DNA of 44,111 nt from an uncultured Planctomycetales bacterium (GTDB taxonomy: Bacteria; Planctomycetota; Planctomycetia; Pirellulales; Thermoguttaceae). The DNA lies in assembly GCA_947305735.1 (NCBI GenBank), contig CAMZEO010000007.1, positions 1 to 44,111 on the forward strand, read 5' to 3'. The translations under genes and the position numbers were made by a program. Each line of letters starts with the position of its first letter. Positions within the stretch are counted from its first letter, which is position 1. Below, one piece after another: positions 37,601 through 44,058 of this stretch. The notes under the pieces are model-generated. The model was not told where the DNA came from. It did no database searches and was given only the letters and a program-made list of their open reading frames with translations.

Positions 37601-38768
37601 GCGCGAGGCGCGCCGCGACTCCAAGGACGACGCGCTTGTCGTTTTGGGGATTTCCGATTCGGTTGGTCGGGGAGATCGAGACGAAGGCGGAGAGTATTTT
37701 ACGCGCGCCTCGGAACTTGAAGAGAGCGGCTCCTACGGACAATTTGAGATCGCGTTTCTGTCGGTTCCGATTGACGTCGCCCTGACTTGGGATCTTGTCG
37801 ACTCCATGCTTTCCGAAGCGCGTTCGAAGGCGGACGATGACGCCGTCGACGAGCTGTCGGAAGTTTCAACTTCTGAAGTTCGACCGCTCGTTCGACGCGT
37901 TTCCGGCGATTCCGATCAGATAGTCGCCGCGCTGGAGCCCGACCCGACCCGCGCGCCGTATCTTCTCCACCATCAGCTCAAGGGAACGCCGATTTTACCC
38001 TTCGTGATCGCTTTGGAAGCCTTTGCCGAGACAATCTCCGATGAAACAAGTTCCCGTAAATTGTGGACGTTTAACTCGATCAAAGCCGTGAACGGTCTTC
38101 GCTTTGCCAAACTCCGACCCTATCGGTTGCGGACGATAGCGAAACGAAACGAGTCGGGCGGCTGGAATATGCGGTTGGTCGGCGAGCGTCTGAACGAGAA
38201 AGGCGAAACGATTAACGACTCTTTCCCGTACTTTACCGGACGCGTTGGCTACGCAAACGAGTCGGTCGCGTCTGGAATCGTCGCGCCGAATGTTCCGGCT
38301 GACCTTACTGGCGCGGTCGAATGGGTTCCCGATTATCCGCCTCTTAACGACGAGCAGTTTTATCACGGTCCCGCGCTCCAGAAATTGCGGCGTTGTTGGT
38401 TCATTAGCGAACGGGAAGCCGTTGGAGAGCTTGTCGCTCCCGATCTTGCGGAACTCCTCGGCGATGAGTCGGCTTGCGCGACGATTGACGCCGCGTTGCT
38501 TGACGCTTCGTTTTGGCATTGCGGCGCGCTCAACGGCTACGCTCGTCCCGGCAAATCGATTATTCCCGACTCGCTTGACTCGCTTGTCGGGACGTCGGGA
38601 GTGATCCAACCAAACGAGAAATGCTTGGTTCGCGCTCTTATTCGCGAGAAACGATCGCTCCCAATGGGCTACGCGCAGGTTGTTTTTGATTTTGTGATTT
38701 ACAACTCAAAAGGAACTCCGGTCTGGCGCGCGGACGGGTTTAAAACGACGGAGTTTCAACGGAACTGA
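28605..38768 (+). CDS. type I megasynthase: KS-KS'-AT-C45/AAT-like-KR-KR-DH
   Basis: A 3387-residue iterative-PKS/PUFA-synthase-like protein that would condense and reduce acyl units. Domains: KS (26-500) with Cys247 in DSACSSS, His381 in EAHATST and His422 in ANIGH; a second, degenerate KS (515-945) with Asn741 where Cys belongs and no catalytic His; acyltransferase (968-1290) with Ser1061 in GHSYGE and His1173; a C45/penicillin-acyltransferase-like Ntn domain (1320-1700) with Gly1439-Cys1440; two ketoreductases (about 1760-2280 and 2375-2910) with NADPH motifs GGRRGVT and GGLRGIT and Tyr2193/Tyr2823; a hot-dog dehydratase (3095-3387) with His3123 in HxxxGxxxxP and Asp3300. No carrier protein and no enoyl reductase are present; the latter is the next gene. 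The ATG at 28617 is an alternative start. Domain calls are strong apart from the exact role of the Ntn domain. Confidence 0.92.
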   Translation: MVNTMSRDFDTKTSLSSKDSSLGSPYPLAITGFSCYLPDATSPEEYWRNLFNNHVSCKPIGAPRFPDVFYSPDPNREKKAKKGRSYSNLAAVVDYERFCNDEVPRLREEFARHGVGSDVLPKAPGHLLALKVALEALRSTGADPFRLTNPSIGIFCGLVSANASNEFAPVHPDADAFVDCLDSSPTFQSLSPRLRAVALDAILTKIPNVSAMGRDEFLSEERPHQLIRSIQKSLGLCGAGFAFDSACSSSLLAFELARNYLQSGSLDAALVGGATFFASSGLIHFTNASSCTATGVFPFDERADGLLPGEGCVFAVVRSLAKAIEDGDRILAVVRGIGFSSDGRGKSLWAPSSDGQTLAIKRAFRDSGYASWGELDKIEAHATSTRLGDATELQSLSNAMVETTPPKGSKIPIASVKANIGHILEAAGAASVLKTVLELSHEQMLKQTSFIEPSRKFDWDGSFVRVLLENEPWEKRAGRVRKASVQAFGVGGLNAQVILEGAEGAADASKPTKCGSPGKIAIIGAGCVLPGAFDVAGFKERVEKGESAITSFPEDRAYSLFTVADRSDPDSLFHKARGGFIQGYNYDWRRHRIQPNHIKNANPLQFMSLDAADQAILSAGYRSHLQKGDASDESFARLKVLDPHSTAVVVGTRSDSDFLAALNLELQAPIYQDRLEKSLAADGAPIEVARAIGEEFYSSVYEKNYPCLKDETGSFTISTLASRITKTYDLMGGGVTLDGGNISSFTALKNAALLLERRSELRSVVCVACHRSMNRREFKECEELGITPGEGAVAFLLKRVEDARQDGDSILAVISDIEEERLAKNDGDRALKKFGEFAAASPMMADVERPLFVETICDADRAVGKLVDNALKKYANPSRIEVFGETSPRARDLIGDLRPASGAVAVLNSILRMQDRSDNPRAVVSQWDRDGMVAQITLEKEPVAPKKTRVGTIVATEPAAVARSSGNNRVVFLFPGQGSQYPGMLAPLLRCIPEAREARDELDAELKNLGFPTFNELAVENADALGVDVTATQLSLLVADTIVDRTLRRLGFEPDMVAGHSYGEYPAMVAAGILSFADAALSTRERCRIIEETIGRSASASGMLSTNAPKEIVRKVFDRLRPRFGSEAFFVSNRNAPDNTIISATRPALLQIADELKTERCGSVILPVPAGYHSPLVAEVCPRLIHALARFEFDFPTTPFLSGVSMRFESDPDVIRLNLVEQMTKPVDFVEMMERAYRNGGRRFVEIGPKQVLTRLAAKILKDKPDASYYVCDYGPKGSGREFDASIFDALRRPSVSVAPVFASERENAESSKKDDSKRETFSIVRDESLPEDVVSYAGSSYEIGLARGRFDGDRIRRALRRYADVAGSTSEKLLPTFDSSDLSNVQDVFGQSGYDELRGMAEGARVPFAALVRHNLSIFPVSRDHISEWGGIAKPGGGCSHFAGVTLDGEFVHGGNIDAPVMGILPGTVASRVAVRRPVEGYASVSIALTGLVGSRGGVNERGLAATTSDLLDEVYRDAPKEGLRRGVAIQAILDRCSTVDEAIEFIETTRISGAKAIGLSDATGATAIVEFAGNERDARVVKRWFETNHARVLKSALASRSAPTHSIARLERLRELLGDSADRLDLNSDDAFAVLRDEHDTKRSTSRFRTLNMIHRADNAFSWMFYRNEGAIRFQRTYSSMTTRENDDSSELFALADLMPEYRPQSLERKARVSRETKTLGEHTENVARHNPLLKPNDYLAGIDEDLAVRKNEKTVTVRYEDFAVPLPPLKDVPAVLKERVMLVAADENALVSALRTRITSIGGDAELVTLIDRDGSEKTREALKGEIDALCGGEFPQTVLLLSSYDSSDLVFKSKESWEQTRSRGVAFPIIALQTWYKSALERKINLSSLKVVAATRMGGLLGSDGVVAHPADGALTGLLRSLQFETYVTKSARIFAFCVDHEFDADVETVARDVIAEIQRNGQFYEDVGYRAGVRRALRMSVRRQESSSTTAKSLASPVWLVTGGRRGVTAELAYALGTRLGAKLCLVGSSDPELPHIEEALALDAEGLKELKKRMTREALKQKKKPVDEWARFERALETRKNLQRFQEANIEVESYNCDLTDFDEARALTRRILEKHGRIDGILFGAGFEKGSLFEKCAEDAVLKILDVKVGSTVAILSAFNDANYPTTLVGMGSISGRLGSSGQVGYCVSNNMLGKTLASFANGRDDCRSFVVHWHPWDGVGMAVRPESKLMFESSGIPLMPIKEGLRAFLDEIDGSRRPVEICQTDPGYFHWYEANPFLHHSEEGLAPFRESASNADAKSSEPTNSPDCPTRALITRSDYLRGNSIATVLGDAPELNDPLERLGRFAPRLVETQAPPDASSPDVWRGLYENEFTLVVGDNELARNLTAKLNSLGVPADNIAPRSDVVWDDERCSELVTRALKSRKERLASVIDLSGWTRQEIRFTEKSLNNTTRGVILFDALFLRPIVKELRSTGGFARYNHMVASRFGGDFGLSALESYPEGGFASGVAKALRDEIHVKDSVYLPVKVVDHAVNAPLDRVVAHLLAELNQERRAIVSGTNLDPNLVANVRERKAVPGEWSPFDIETGYMGERRYVVRAIGLPLLPESANADWFEGLKQSEPRDGVWLSVGGLRGITNANLFALAREVRPKKIWLVGSKPLESVDEKYLDATEEELGLLQREMTRESLRMKVSPVKRWNSFHRNLEGARNLRAFQRLGLEVEYRACDTRFTEQISGLVHEIESVGDRITGFVFGAGWPGRDNAIELGDPQDMINGSLTKTNGLSFFLETLEKHPLKFAVAFGSVSGRFGGNGQNCYTGQNDMSAKTILAWRRRKPESRFMCVEWGPWGDVGMAARPDIKGSLIAAKILFLTKETGTPLFVNEFRAGLPEPEVLFVSWKYYDRFQPEVASIPKRVLSDTVEPRARRKASATVDGDSWEARRLRVELGDSPLRESSLYIITQPREYGAVKAKGETRIVARRAVLEEVMRRVCEWREARRDSKDDALVVLGISDSVGRGDRDEGGEYFTRASELEESGSYGQFEIAFLSVPIDVALTWDLVDSMLSEARSKADDDAVDELSEVSTSEVRPLVRRVSGDSDQIVAALEPDPTRAPYLLHHQLKGTPILPFVIALEAFAETISDETSSRKLWTFNSIKAVNGLRFAKLRPYRLRTIAKRNESGGWNMRLVGERLNEKGETINDSFPYFTGRVGYANESVASGIVAPNVPADLTGAVEWVPDYPPLNDEQFYHGPALQKLRRCWFISEREAVGELVAPDLAELLGDESACATIDAALLDASFWHCGALNGYARPGKSIIPDSLDSLVGTSGVIQPNEKCLVRALIREKRSLPMGYAQVVFDFVIYNSKGTPVWRADGFKTTEFQRN
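32562..33704 (+). other. embedded C45-like Ntn acyltransferase domain within the megasynthase
   Basis: Residues ~1320-1700 resemble acyl-CoA:6-aminopenicillanate acyltransferase and its bacterial C45 relatives. Visible features are 'SSYEIGLARGR' near the start, the nucleophile region GGGCSHFAG (Cys1440; codon at 32922-32924), 'DGEFVHGGNID' corresponding to the family's 'GRN(L/F)D' loop, and 'GSRGGVNERGLA' corresponding to 'GxNExGLA'. In known members the Gly-Cys bond is cut by the enzyme itself, freeing the Cys as N-terminal nucleophile. In this polypeptide such a cut would release a 1439-residue KS-KS'-AT chain and a 1948-residue chain. Cleavage is inference. Confidence 0.75.
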
Positions 38769-38875
38769 GTTGCGTTTCGCTTGACGTCAACCATATTTCC
38801 TTACGTAAAGAGCGTTCTTTTTCGACTCCGCCGGCGCAAAACGACTTTCGCAAACACGAATTTAAGGATATAACG

Positions 38876-39637
38876 ATGATAGATTTTACAGGAAAAGTGG
38901 CGTTGGTAACCGGATCTTCCCGCGGGCTCGGTCGCGCGACGGCGTTGCGTTTGGCTGAAGCGGGCGCGGACGTCGTCGTCAATTACGTGACGTCGCAAGG
39001 AGCGGCTCGCGAGACTGCGGAAGCGATCGCGGCGCTTGGACGCAAAGTCTGGGTCGTTCGCGCGGACGTCAGCGAGAAAGAAGACGTCGATTCCATGACG
39101 CGGTTTATCGAGGATGAAATTGGTCGGCTCGACGTCGTCGTAAGCAACGCGGCGACCGGCGGGTTCCGGCCTCTCCTCAAAGCGACGAAGACGAATTTTG
39201 ACGCGGCGTTCCATTCGAACGTATTGCCGATTATTTTTCTCGCGCAAGCGGCGAAGGATTTGCTCTGGCGTTCCAAGGGGCGCGGCAAGATTATCGCCGT
39301 GTCGAGTCACGGAAGTTTTAAAGCGTTGCATTCCTACGGGCTGATCGGCTCGTCGAAGGCGGCGCTTGAGGCGACGGTTCGCCATCTGACGCTTGAACTT
39401 GGCGAACGCGTGAACGTGAACGTCGTTCTCGCGGGGTTGCTCGACACCGATTCCGGACGAAAACTTCCCGGAGCCGATCAGATGTTTGAGTCGATAGTCG
39501 CGCATTCGATGGTCGGCAATCGGACTCTGAAGGTGGAAGACGTCGCGAACGCGATTTTGTTCCTCGCCAGTCCTCTCGCCGATATGGTTCAGGGCGCGAC
39601 GCTTGTCGTCGACGGCGGATCCGCGATTCATGCGTAA
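38876..39637 (+). CDS. FabL-type enoyl-ACP reductase-like SDR
   Basis: A 253-residue short-chain dehydrogenase with NADPH motif TGSSRGLG (12-19) and 'SNAATGG'. The catalytic pair is Tyr154 and Lys161, a Y-x6-K spacing. Ketoreductases such as FabG have Y-x3-K, whereas enoyl reductases of the FabI/FabL type have Y-x6-K. The surrounding 'SYGLIGSSKAALEA' also resembles FabL. It would therefore reduce the double bond left by the dehydratase, supplying the enoyl-reductase step missing from the megasynthase. AAGGAT before the ATG supports the start. It follows the megasynthase by 107 bases and precedes the next gene by 19 bases. Confidence 0.83.
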   Translation: MIDFTGKVALVTGSSRGLGRATALRLAEAGADVVVNYVTSQGAARETAEAIAALGRKVWVVRADVSEKEDVDSMTRFIEDEIGRLDVVVSNAATGGFRPLLKATKTNFDAAFHSNVLPIIFLAQAAKDLLWRSKGRGKIIAVSSHGSFKALHSYGLIGSSKAALEATVRHLTLELGERVNVNVVLAGLLDTDSGRKLPGADQMFESIVAHSMVGNRTLKVEDVANAILFLASPLADMVQGATLVVDGGSAIHA

Positions 39638-39656
39638 TAGAAATTGAGCGTGCGCT

Positions 39657-41126
39657 ATGACGAAGTACACAATTTTGACGGGCGCGACGGGGTTGCTTGG
39701 AGCGTTTCTTCTGCGCGATCTAATGATCGAGGACGTTCCGGTCGTCGCGCTCGTTCGGTCGTCGCGAATGGAGACGGCGTCGGAACGCGTCGAGGGCGTC
39801 TTGCAACGTTTTGAACGTCGGTTGGGACGCGCGTTGCCGCGACCGGTCGTTATGGAATGCAATCTTCGCGAACCTGAATTAGGTTTAACGAGCGAGGAGA
39901 AGGCGTGGCTTTCGCGACATGCGGACTCTATGCTTCATAACGCGGCAAGTCTGAGTTTTGTGGAAACCGACGCGGGCGAACCGTACAAGTCAAACGTCGC
40001 CGGAACTCGCAACGCGCTCGAATTGTGTCGAGTCGTCGGCGTTCGCAATTTTTATCACGTTTCGACGGCTTACGTTTGCGGCAATCGACGCGGTCGCGTC
40101 ATGGAGTCGGATTTTTCCGACGAACTTGGTTTTGGCAACGACTATGAAAAGAGCAAATTTGCGGCGGAAAAAATGGTTCGCGACTCGCAATGGATCGATT
40201 CCGCGACCGTTTTTCGCCCCGCTATCATCGTCGGGGATTCCGTAACCGGTTATACGTCGACGTTTCACGGTTTTTACGCGCCGATGAAGATTCTCGTTCC
40301 GCTTATCGAGCCGGAAGACGTGGAATTCGCCAATCTTTCGTCCTTCGGCGAAACAATTGGCATGAATCCGAACGACCAGAAGAATTTTGTGCCGGTCGAT
40401 TGGTGCTCGCGCGTGATGACGTCGATTTTCGTCGATCCGCGTCTGCGCGGAGCGACGTATCATCTTACCGGCGACAACCGCGTCTCGATCGGCGATATGA
40501 GTCGTATGATCGCCGAGGGAATTCGTCGATACAAGAAGCCGGGGGCGAAGCGCGGATTGAATCGAGCGGCGTCCGATCTCTCTTATCTCCTGCCGATCTT
40601 TCACGATCAAATGGAGGTCTATCAGGCGTATTGGCGCGACGATCCCGAGTTCGACATGACGAACACGAGGCGCGCCGTTCCGCAATTTCCGCCAATTCCG
40701 ATGAACGAGGAACAATTGCTTGTTTTGGTTAGGTTTGCGATAGAGAGCAAGTTCGGTTGGCCAAAGCCGAAGCCGACGCGTCTGGATTTTGTCGCGGCTT
40801 CCGCGCTTGAAGGATCCGATAATTCGGTCGTAGAAAGGACGTCCGCGAGCGCGTTTGGACTGCGCGTTTCCGGAGCAGGCGGCGGCGATTGGACGGTTGA
40901 ACGCGACGGCGCGTCGCGCGGTCTGCCGTTGGACGCGCCGTTGATGACGATGAATTCGAGGACGCTTCGCGCGTTTTGCGACGACCGCGATCTTGTCGCG
41001 CTTGAAGAGAAATCCTCCTGGGAGGGCGGATCCGAGTCGGAATACAAGAGCGCGCTGGCCGCGTTGCGAGAACTTGTCGCAAGAAACGCTTTAACCAATC
41101 AATATCAGGCGGCGGTGGACAGATGA
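39657..41126 (+). CDS. thioester-reductase-like / extended SDR with C-terminal extension
   Basis: The first ~340 of 489 residues form an NAD(P)-binding SDR of the thioester-reductase / fatty-acyl-reductase (NAD_binding_4) group: TGATGLLGAF (8-17), 'LHNAASLSF', 'NVAGTRNALELC', 'FYHVSTAYVCG', Tyr163-x3-Lys167 in YEKSK, and 'FRPAIIVGDSVTG'. In such enzymes the carrier-bound acyl chain is reduced off as aldehyde or alcohol, so this is a candidate release enzyme; an epimerase-like activity on another substrate is possible. Residues ~340-489 are an unassigned extension whose end ('GDWTVERDG...LMTMNSRTLRAF') faintly recalls SCP2 lipid-binding folds. Its stop overlaps the next start (ATGA), so the two are translationally coupled. 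Confidence 0.78.
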   Translation: MTKYTILTGATGLLGAFLLRDLMIEDVPVVALVRSSRMETASERVEGVLQRFERRLGRALPRPVVMECNLREPELGLTSEEKAWLSRHADSMLHNAASLSFVETDAGEPYKSNVAGTRNALELCRVVGVRNFYHVSTAYVCGNRRGRVMESDFSDELGFGNDYEKSKFAAEKMVRDSQWIDSATVFRPAIIVGDSVTGYTSTFHGFYAPMKILVPLIEPEDVEFANLSSFGETIGMNPNDQKNFVPVDWCSRVMTSIFVDPRLRGATYHLTGDNRVSIGDMSRMIAEGIRRYKKPGAKRGLNRAASDLSYLLPIFHDQMEVYQAYWRDDPEFDMTNTRRAVPQFPPIPMNEEQLLVLVRFAIESKFGWPKPKPTRLDFVAASALEGSDNSVVERTSASAFGLRVSGAGGGDWTVERDGASRGLPLDAPLMTMNSRTLRAFCDDRDLVALEEKSSWEGGSESEYKSALAALRELVARNALTNQYQAAVDR

Positions 41127-43948
41127 GATTTTCAAGGGATTACAATGAGGAACCGATCGCGATAATCGCCGCGGAATGTCGACTCCCCTGCGGAAGGAGC
41201 GTCGAGGAATTCTGGACGAATATATGCGCCGGTAAAATTGCGATCGATCATGCGCCCGAGTCGCGATTTAATCGCGACCTGTTTTACGATCCCGAGGTCG
41301 GCAAGCTCAATAAAACGTACACCGATCTTGCGGCGCTTGTCGAATATCCCCCGATTGACCGTTCTCTGGTTCTTCTTCCTCCGAACGCGGAAAAGAGATT
41401 CGACGTCGCTCATCTTGCCTACGTCGATACCGTCGCGTCGGCGTGTCGTCGCGCCGGGTACGATCCGAAAGCGTTTCCTATCAGGAACACGGGGGTTTTT
41501 GTCGGGCATACGCGTCCGGGAACGATCTCGCAAGACTGGGCGTATCGTTTTACTTGTCCCGAGACGATCGGCTATCTCGACGAAACGACGGCTTTTCAGG
41601 GAGTCGTTAAGGACGTTTCCGCGTTTTACCGCCGTCTGCAAGAACGCGCGACTCAAAATCTGGCAAAAGTTCCCGAGGGGTTTCGGCCTCTCTATTTGAG
41701 CAGCGATTTGGCGCGGCTTGTCGGAGAAACTTTTAAACTTGACGGTCCCGGCATGGTTTTTAATTCGGCGTGCGCTTCGTCGTTGCACGCCGTCTGTCAA
41801 GCCGCGCTCGCGCTCCGTCGCGGTCGTATCGACGCGGCGATCGCAGGCGGTTCGACTTTCTTTCATAGCGACACGCTTTTGCTCTTTGCCAGTTCGCGAT
41901 CGATGACGACTAATCGATCTTGTCCGTTTGATAAGGACGCGGACGGACTCGTCGTCGGCGAAGGTTCGGTCGCGTTTATTTTGAAACGGCTTTCGGACGC
42001 GCTTGACGCGAAAGATCCGATAATGGCGCTGATTACCGGTATTGGAATCGCGTCCGACGGGAAGGGCAAGAGTCTTTGGGCTCCGCGCAAAGAGGGACAG
42101 ATCGAGGCGATTCGCAGAGCTTACGCCAGTGGATTGAAGGCGTCGGACGTCGATTACGTCGAAGCTCACGCGACGTCGACCGCTCTTGGAGACGCGACGG
42201 AACTCGAAGCGCTGCAGGAAGCGCTTGGCGACGCGTTGCGCGGTCGGCGCGTTCCGCTGGGCAGCGCCAAGGGGAACGTCGGGCACACGCTCGAAGTCGC
42301 CGGAGCGACCGGGATTTTAAAAGCGGCTCTCGCGTTGTCGACCGGAATCGTGCCGCCCGTCGGCGGGTTGAGAACGCCGAATCCGAAGATTCCTTGGTCG
42401 GATATTCCCTTTTACGCGCCGACGACGTTGGAAAAACTCGCGCCGACTCCGAATGGTCGCGCGCGCCGCGCCGCATGCAATTCCTTCGGGATCGGCGGGC
42501 TTAACGCGCACGTCGCGCTCGACGAATATCTTCCAGATTATTGGCGGGAGGAACTTCCAAAACCCGGACGAGTCGGGGTCTCTTTCGCGACGGCAAACGC
42601 GGACTCCGAAGCCGTCGCGATCGTCGGAATGGGGTGTATTTTTCCCGACGCGTACTCGTTCGACGCGTTTGAAAAATTGTTGGAATCCGACGCGGACGTT
42701 TTTCGCAAGGTTCCGAGCAAGGTTTGGGAACACGACGTTTTCAGACGCGATTATTTAGGGAGAGACTTCTCGCAGGCTCCTCCGTTCGTCGCGGGCGTAA
42801 TCGACGGTTACTCCTACGACTGGAAGAAGAACAAAGTGCCTCCAAAACAGGTTCAAAACGCAAGCCCTATCCAGTTTATGATGCTTGACGCGACGAACGA
42901 GGCGCTCGCGTCGCTTCGCGAGTTTACGGCGGAGCAACGTCGACGGTCCGGCGTTGTTGTCGGTTCGGGATTTGGCGGCGATTTCTCGAATAAGATGAAC
43001 GCGGTTCTTGCTCTGCCGCGATTTGAACGCGTTTTGGCGGACGCGTTGCGCGAAGAGGGCATCGCGGAAGAAAAAATTGGCGCGATTCTTTCGGAATATT
43101 CGAAAATTTTGCACAAACGTATGCCGGCTCTTCTGGACGAGACGGGCAGTTTTACGCCTAGCGCGCTTGCGTCGCGCATAACCAAGACGCTTGATTTGGG
43201 GGGCGGAGCGGTCGCCGTCGATTCGGGAAACGGTTCTTTTGGCGCGGCTCTCATGTGTTCGGTTGATCAATTGTTGTGCCGTTGCAACGATATGATGGTC
43301 GTCATCGGAGGTCAGCAGGATTTAGGACCGGGCGTTTTTGATTTTCTCCGCGCTGTTGGAACGTTGCCAACCGATCCGCGACTGTCTCCCTTCGACGAAG
43401 ACTCGAACGGCGTCGCTCCAGGCGAAGGTTGCGGGGTTTTACTGATTAAAAGGTTTGAAGACGCGAAACTAGACGGCGATAAAATTTTTGCCGTTATTGA
43501 GAAAATAGGCGTCGCGTCGAACGATTTGCTTTATAATAACGCGACGCTTGCGGCGCGTCGCGCCGGCGCGACCGACGCGCGTCCCGACGTCGTGGAACTT
43601 CCCGTCGCCGGATGCGACTCGGACGTAGAGTTTGTCGACGCAATCGCGGATATCGTCGCCGCTTCCGGAGACGAGAAGCCCGCGCGATTGGGATCGATCG
43701 CTTCGCGCGTCGGCAATTTCGGCGCGGGAAGCGGCGCGGCCGAATGTTTTAAGGGCGTCCTCGAATTGAAGAGAAACTCGTCGTTTCCGGAAAAGAAGCT
43801 TCGAAAGACAAGTCCCTTCTTTGCGCGTCGCGCCGATTCCGTAGTTCCGTCGGACCCGTCGAACGCCGAATGGCCGGTCGCGCGCGTCGACGTTGTCACC
43901 GGCGAAAAATACGTCTACTATATACGGATGCGCCGCGATAGTCGATGA
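41123..43948 (+). CDS. second ketosynthase pair, KS-KS' protein
   Basis: A 941-residue two-domain protein. The first KS (about 9-470) is complete: Cys217 in NSACASS, His349 in EAHATST and His388 in GNVGH. The second (about 495-900) is degenerate: it keeps the fold ('LASRITKTLDLGGG') but has Asn703 in DSGNGS at the Cys position, Asn865 at the position of the NxGH His, and no EAHGTGT motif. The arrangement matches the first two domains of the megasynthase and recalls the KS-CLF pairs of PfaC and type II PKS, where the partner sets chain length. No AT, ACP or reductive domain is attached. It starts within the stop of the reductase gene (ATGA). It may handle a separate set of condensations, or prime the chain. 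Confidence 0.9.
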   Translation: MRFSRDYNEEPIAIIAAECRLPCGRSVEEFWTNICAGKIAIDHAPESRFNRDLFYDPEVGKLNKTYTDLAALVEYPPIDRSLVLLPPNAEKRFDVAHLAYVDTVASACRRAGYDPKAFPIRNTGVFVGHTRPGTISQDWAYRFTCPETIGYLDETTAFQGVVKDVSAFYRRLQERATQNLAKVPEGFRPLYLSSDLARLVGETFKLDGPGMVFNSACASSLHAVCQAALALRRGRIDAAIAGGSTFFHSDTLLLFASSRSMTTNRSCPFDKDADGLVVGEGSVAFILKRLSDALDAKDPIMALITGIGIASDGKGKSLWAPRKEGQIEAIRRAYASGLKASDVDYVEAHATSTALGDATELEALQEALGDALRGRRVPLGSAKGNVGHTLEVAGATGILKAALALSTGIVPPVGGLRTPNPKIPWSDIPFYAPTTLEKLAPTPNGRARRAACNSFGIGGLNAHVALDEYLPDYWREELPKPGRVGVSFATANADSEAVAIVGMGCIFPDAYSFDAFEKLLESDADVFRKVPSKVWEHDVFRRDYLGRDFSQAPPFVAGVIDGYSYDWKKNKVPPKQVQNASPIQFMMLDATNEALASLREFTAEQRRRSGVVVGSGFGGDFSNKMNAVLALPRFERVLADALREEGIAEEKIGAILSEYSKILHKRMPALLDETGSFTPSALASRITKTLDLGGGAVAVDSGNGSFGAALMCSVDQLLCRCNDMMVVIGGQQDLGPGVFDFLRAVGTLPTDPRLSPFDEDSNGVAPGEGCGVLLIKRFEDAKLDGDKIFAVIEKIGVASNDLLYNNATLAARRAGATDARPDVVELPVAGCDSDVEFVDAIADIVAASGDEKPARLGSIASRVGNFGAGSGAAECFKGVLELKRNSSFPEKKLRKTSPFFARRADSVVPSDPSNAEWPVARVDVVTGEKYVYYIRMRRDSR

Positions 43949-44058
43949 TAATGGTAGAATAGGATAAAACAGCAAGGGAATCAAAGGCGTTCCAAAGTTT
44001 TGGAGAAAAACGTCCGGAGCGACCAATTGTTCCCTTTTGACGTCCGGAAGGTTGAATT
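43949..44058. other. short intergenic stretch
   Basis: 110 bases with no gene. It includes a TAGAAT (43955-43960) that could be a -10 but has no -35, so the next gene is more likely part of the same operon. Confidence 0.35.

Noticed and set aside
38566..38595. Acyl-carrier-like 'PDSLDSLVG' at the megasynthase C-terminus
   Set aside because: It lies inside the second half of the dehydratase domain, lacks the helix pattern around a phosphopantetheine Ser, and no LGxDS context is present.
38876..39637. FabG-type ketoreductase for the SDR after the megasynthase
   Set aside because: The catalytic Tyr-Lys spacing is x6, not x3, which favours an enoyl reductase.
41132..42286. A 384-codon minus-strand frame under the second KS protein
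   Set aside because: It is antisense to a KS with intact active-site motifs; no recognisable domain.
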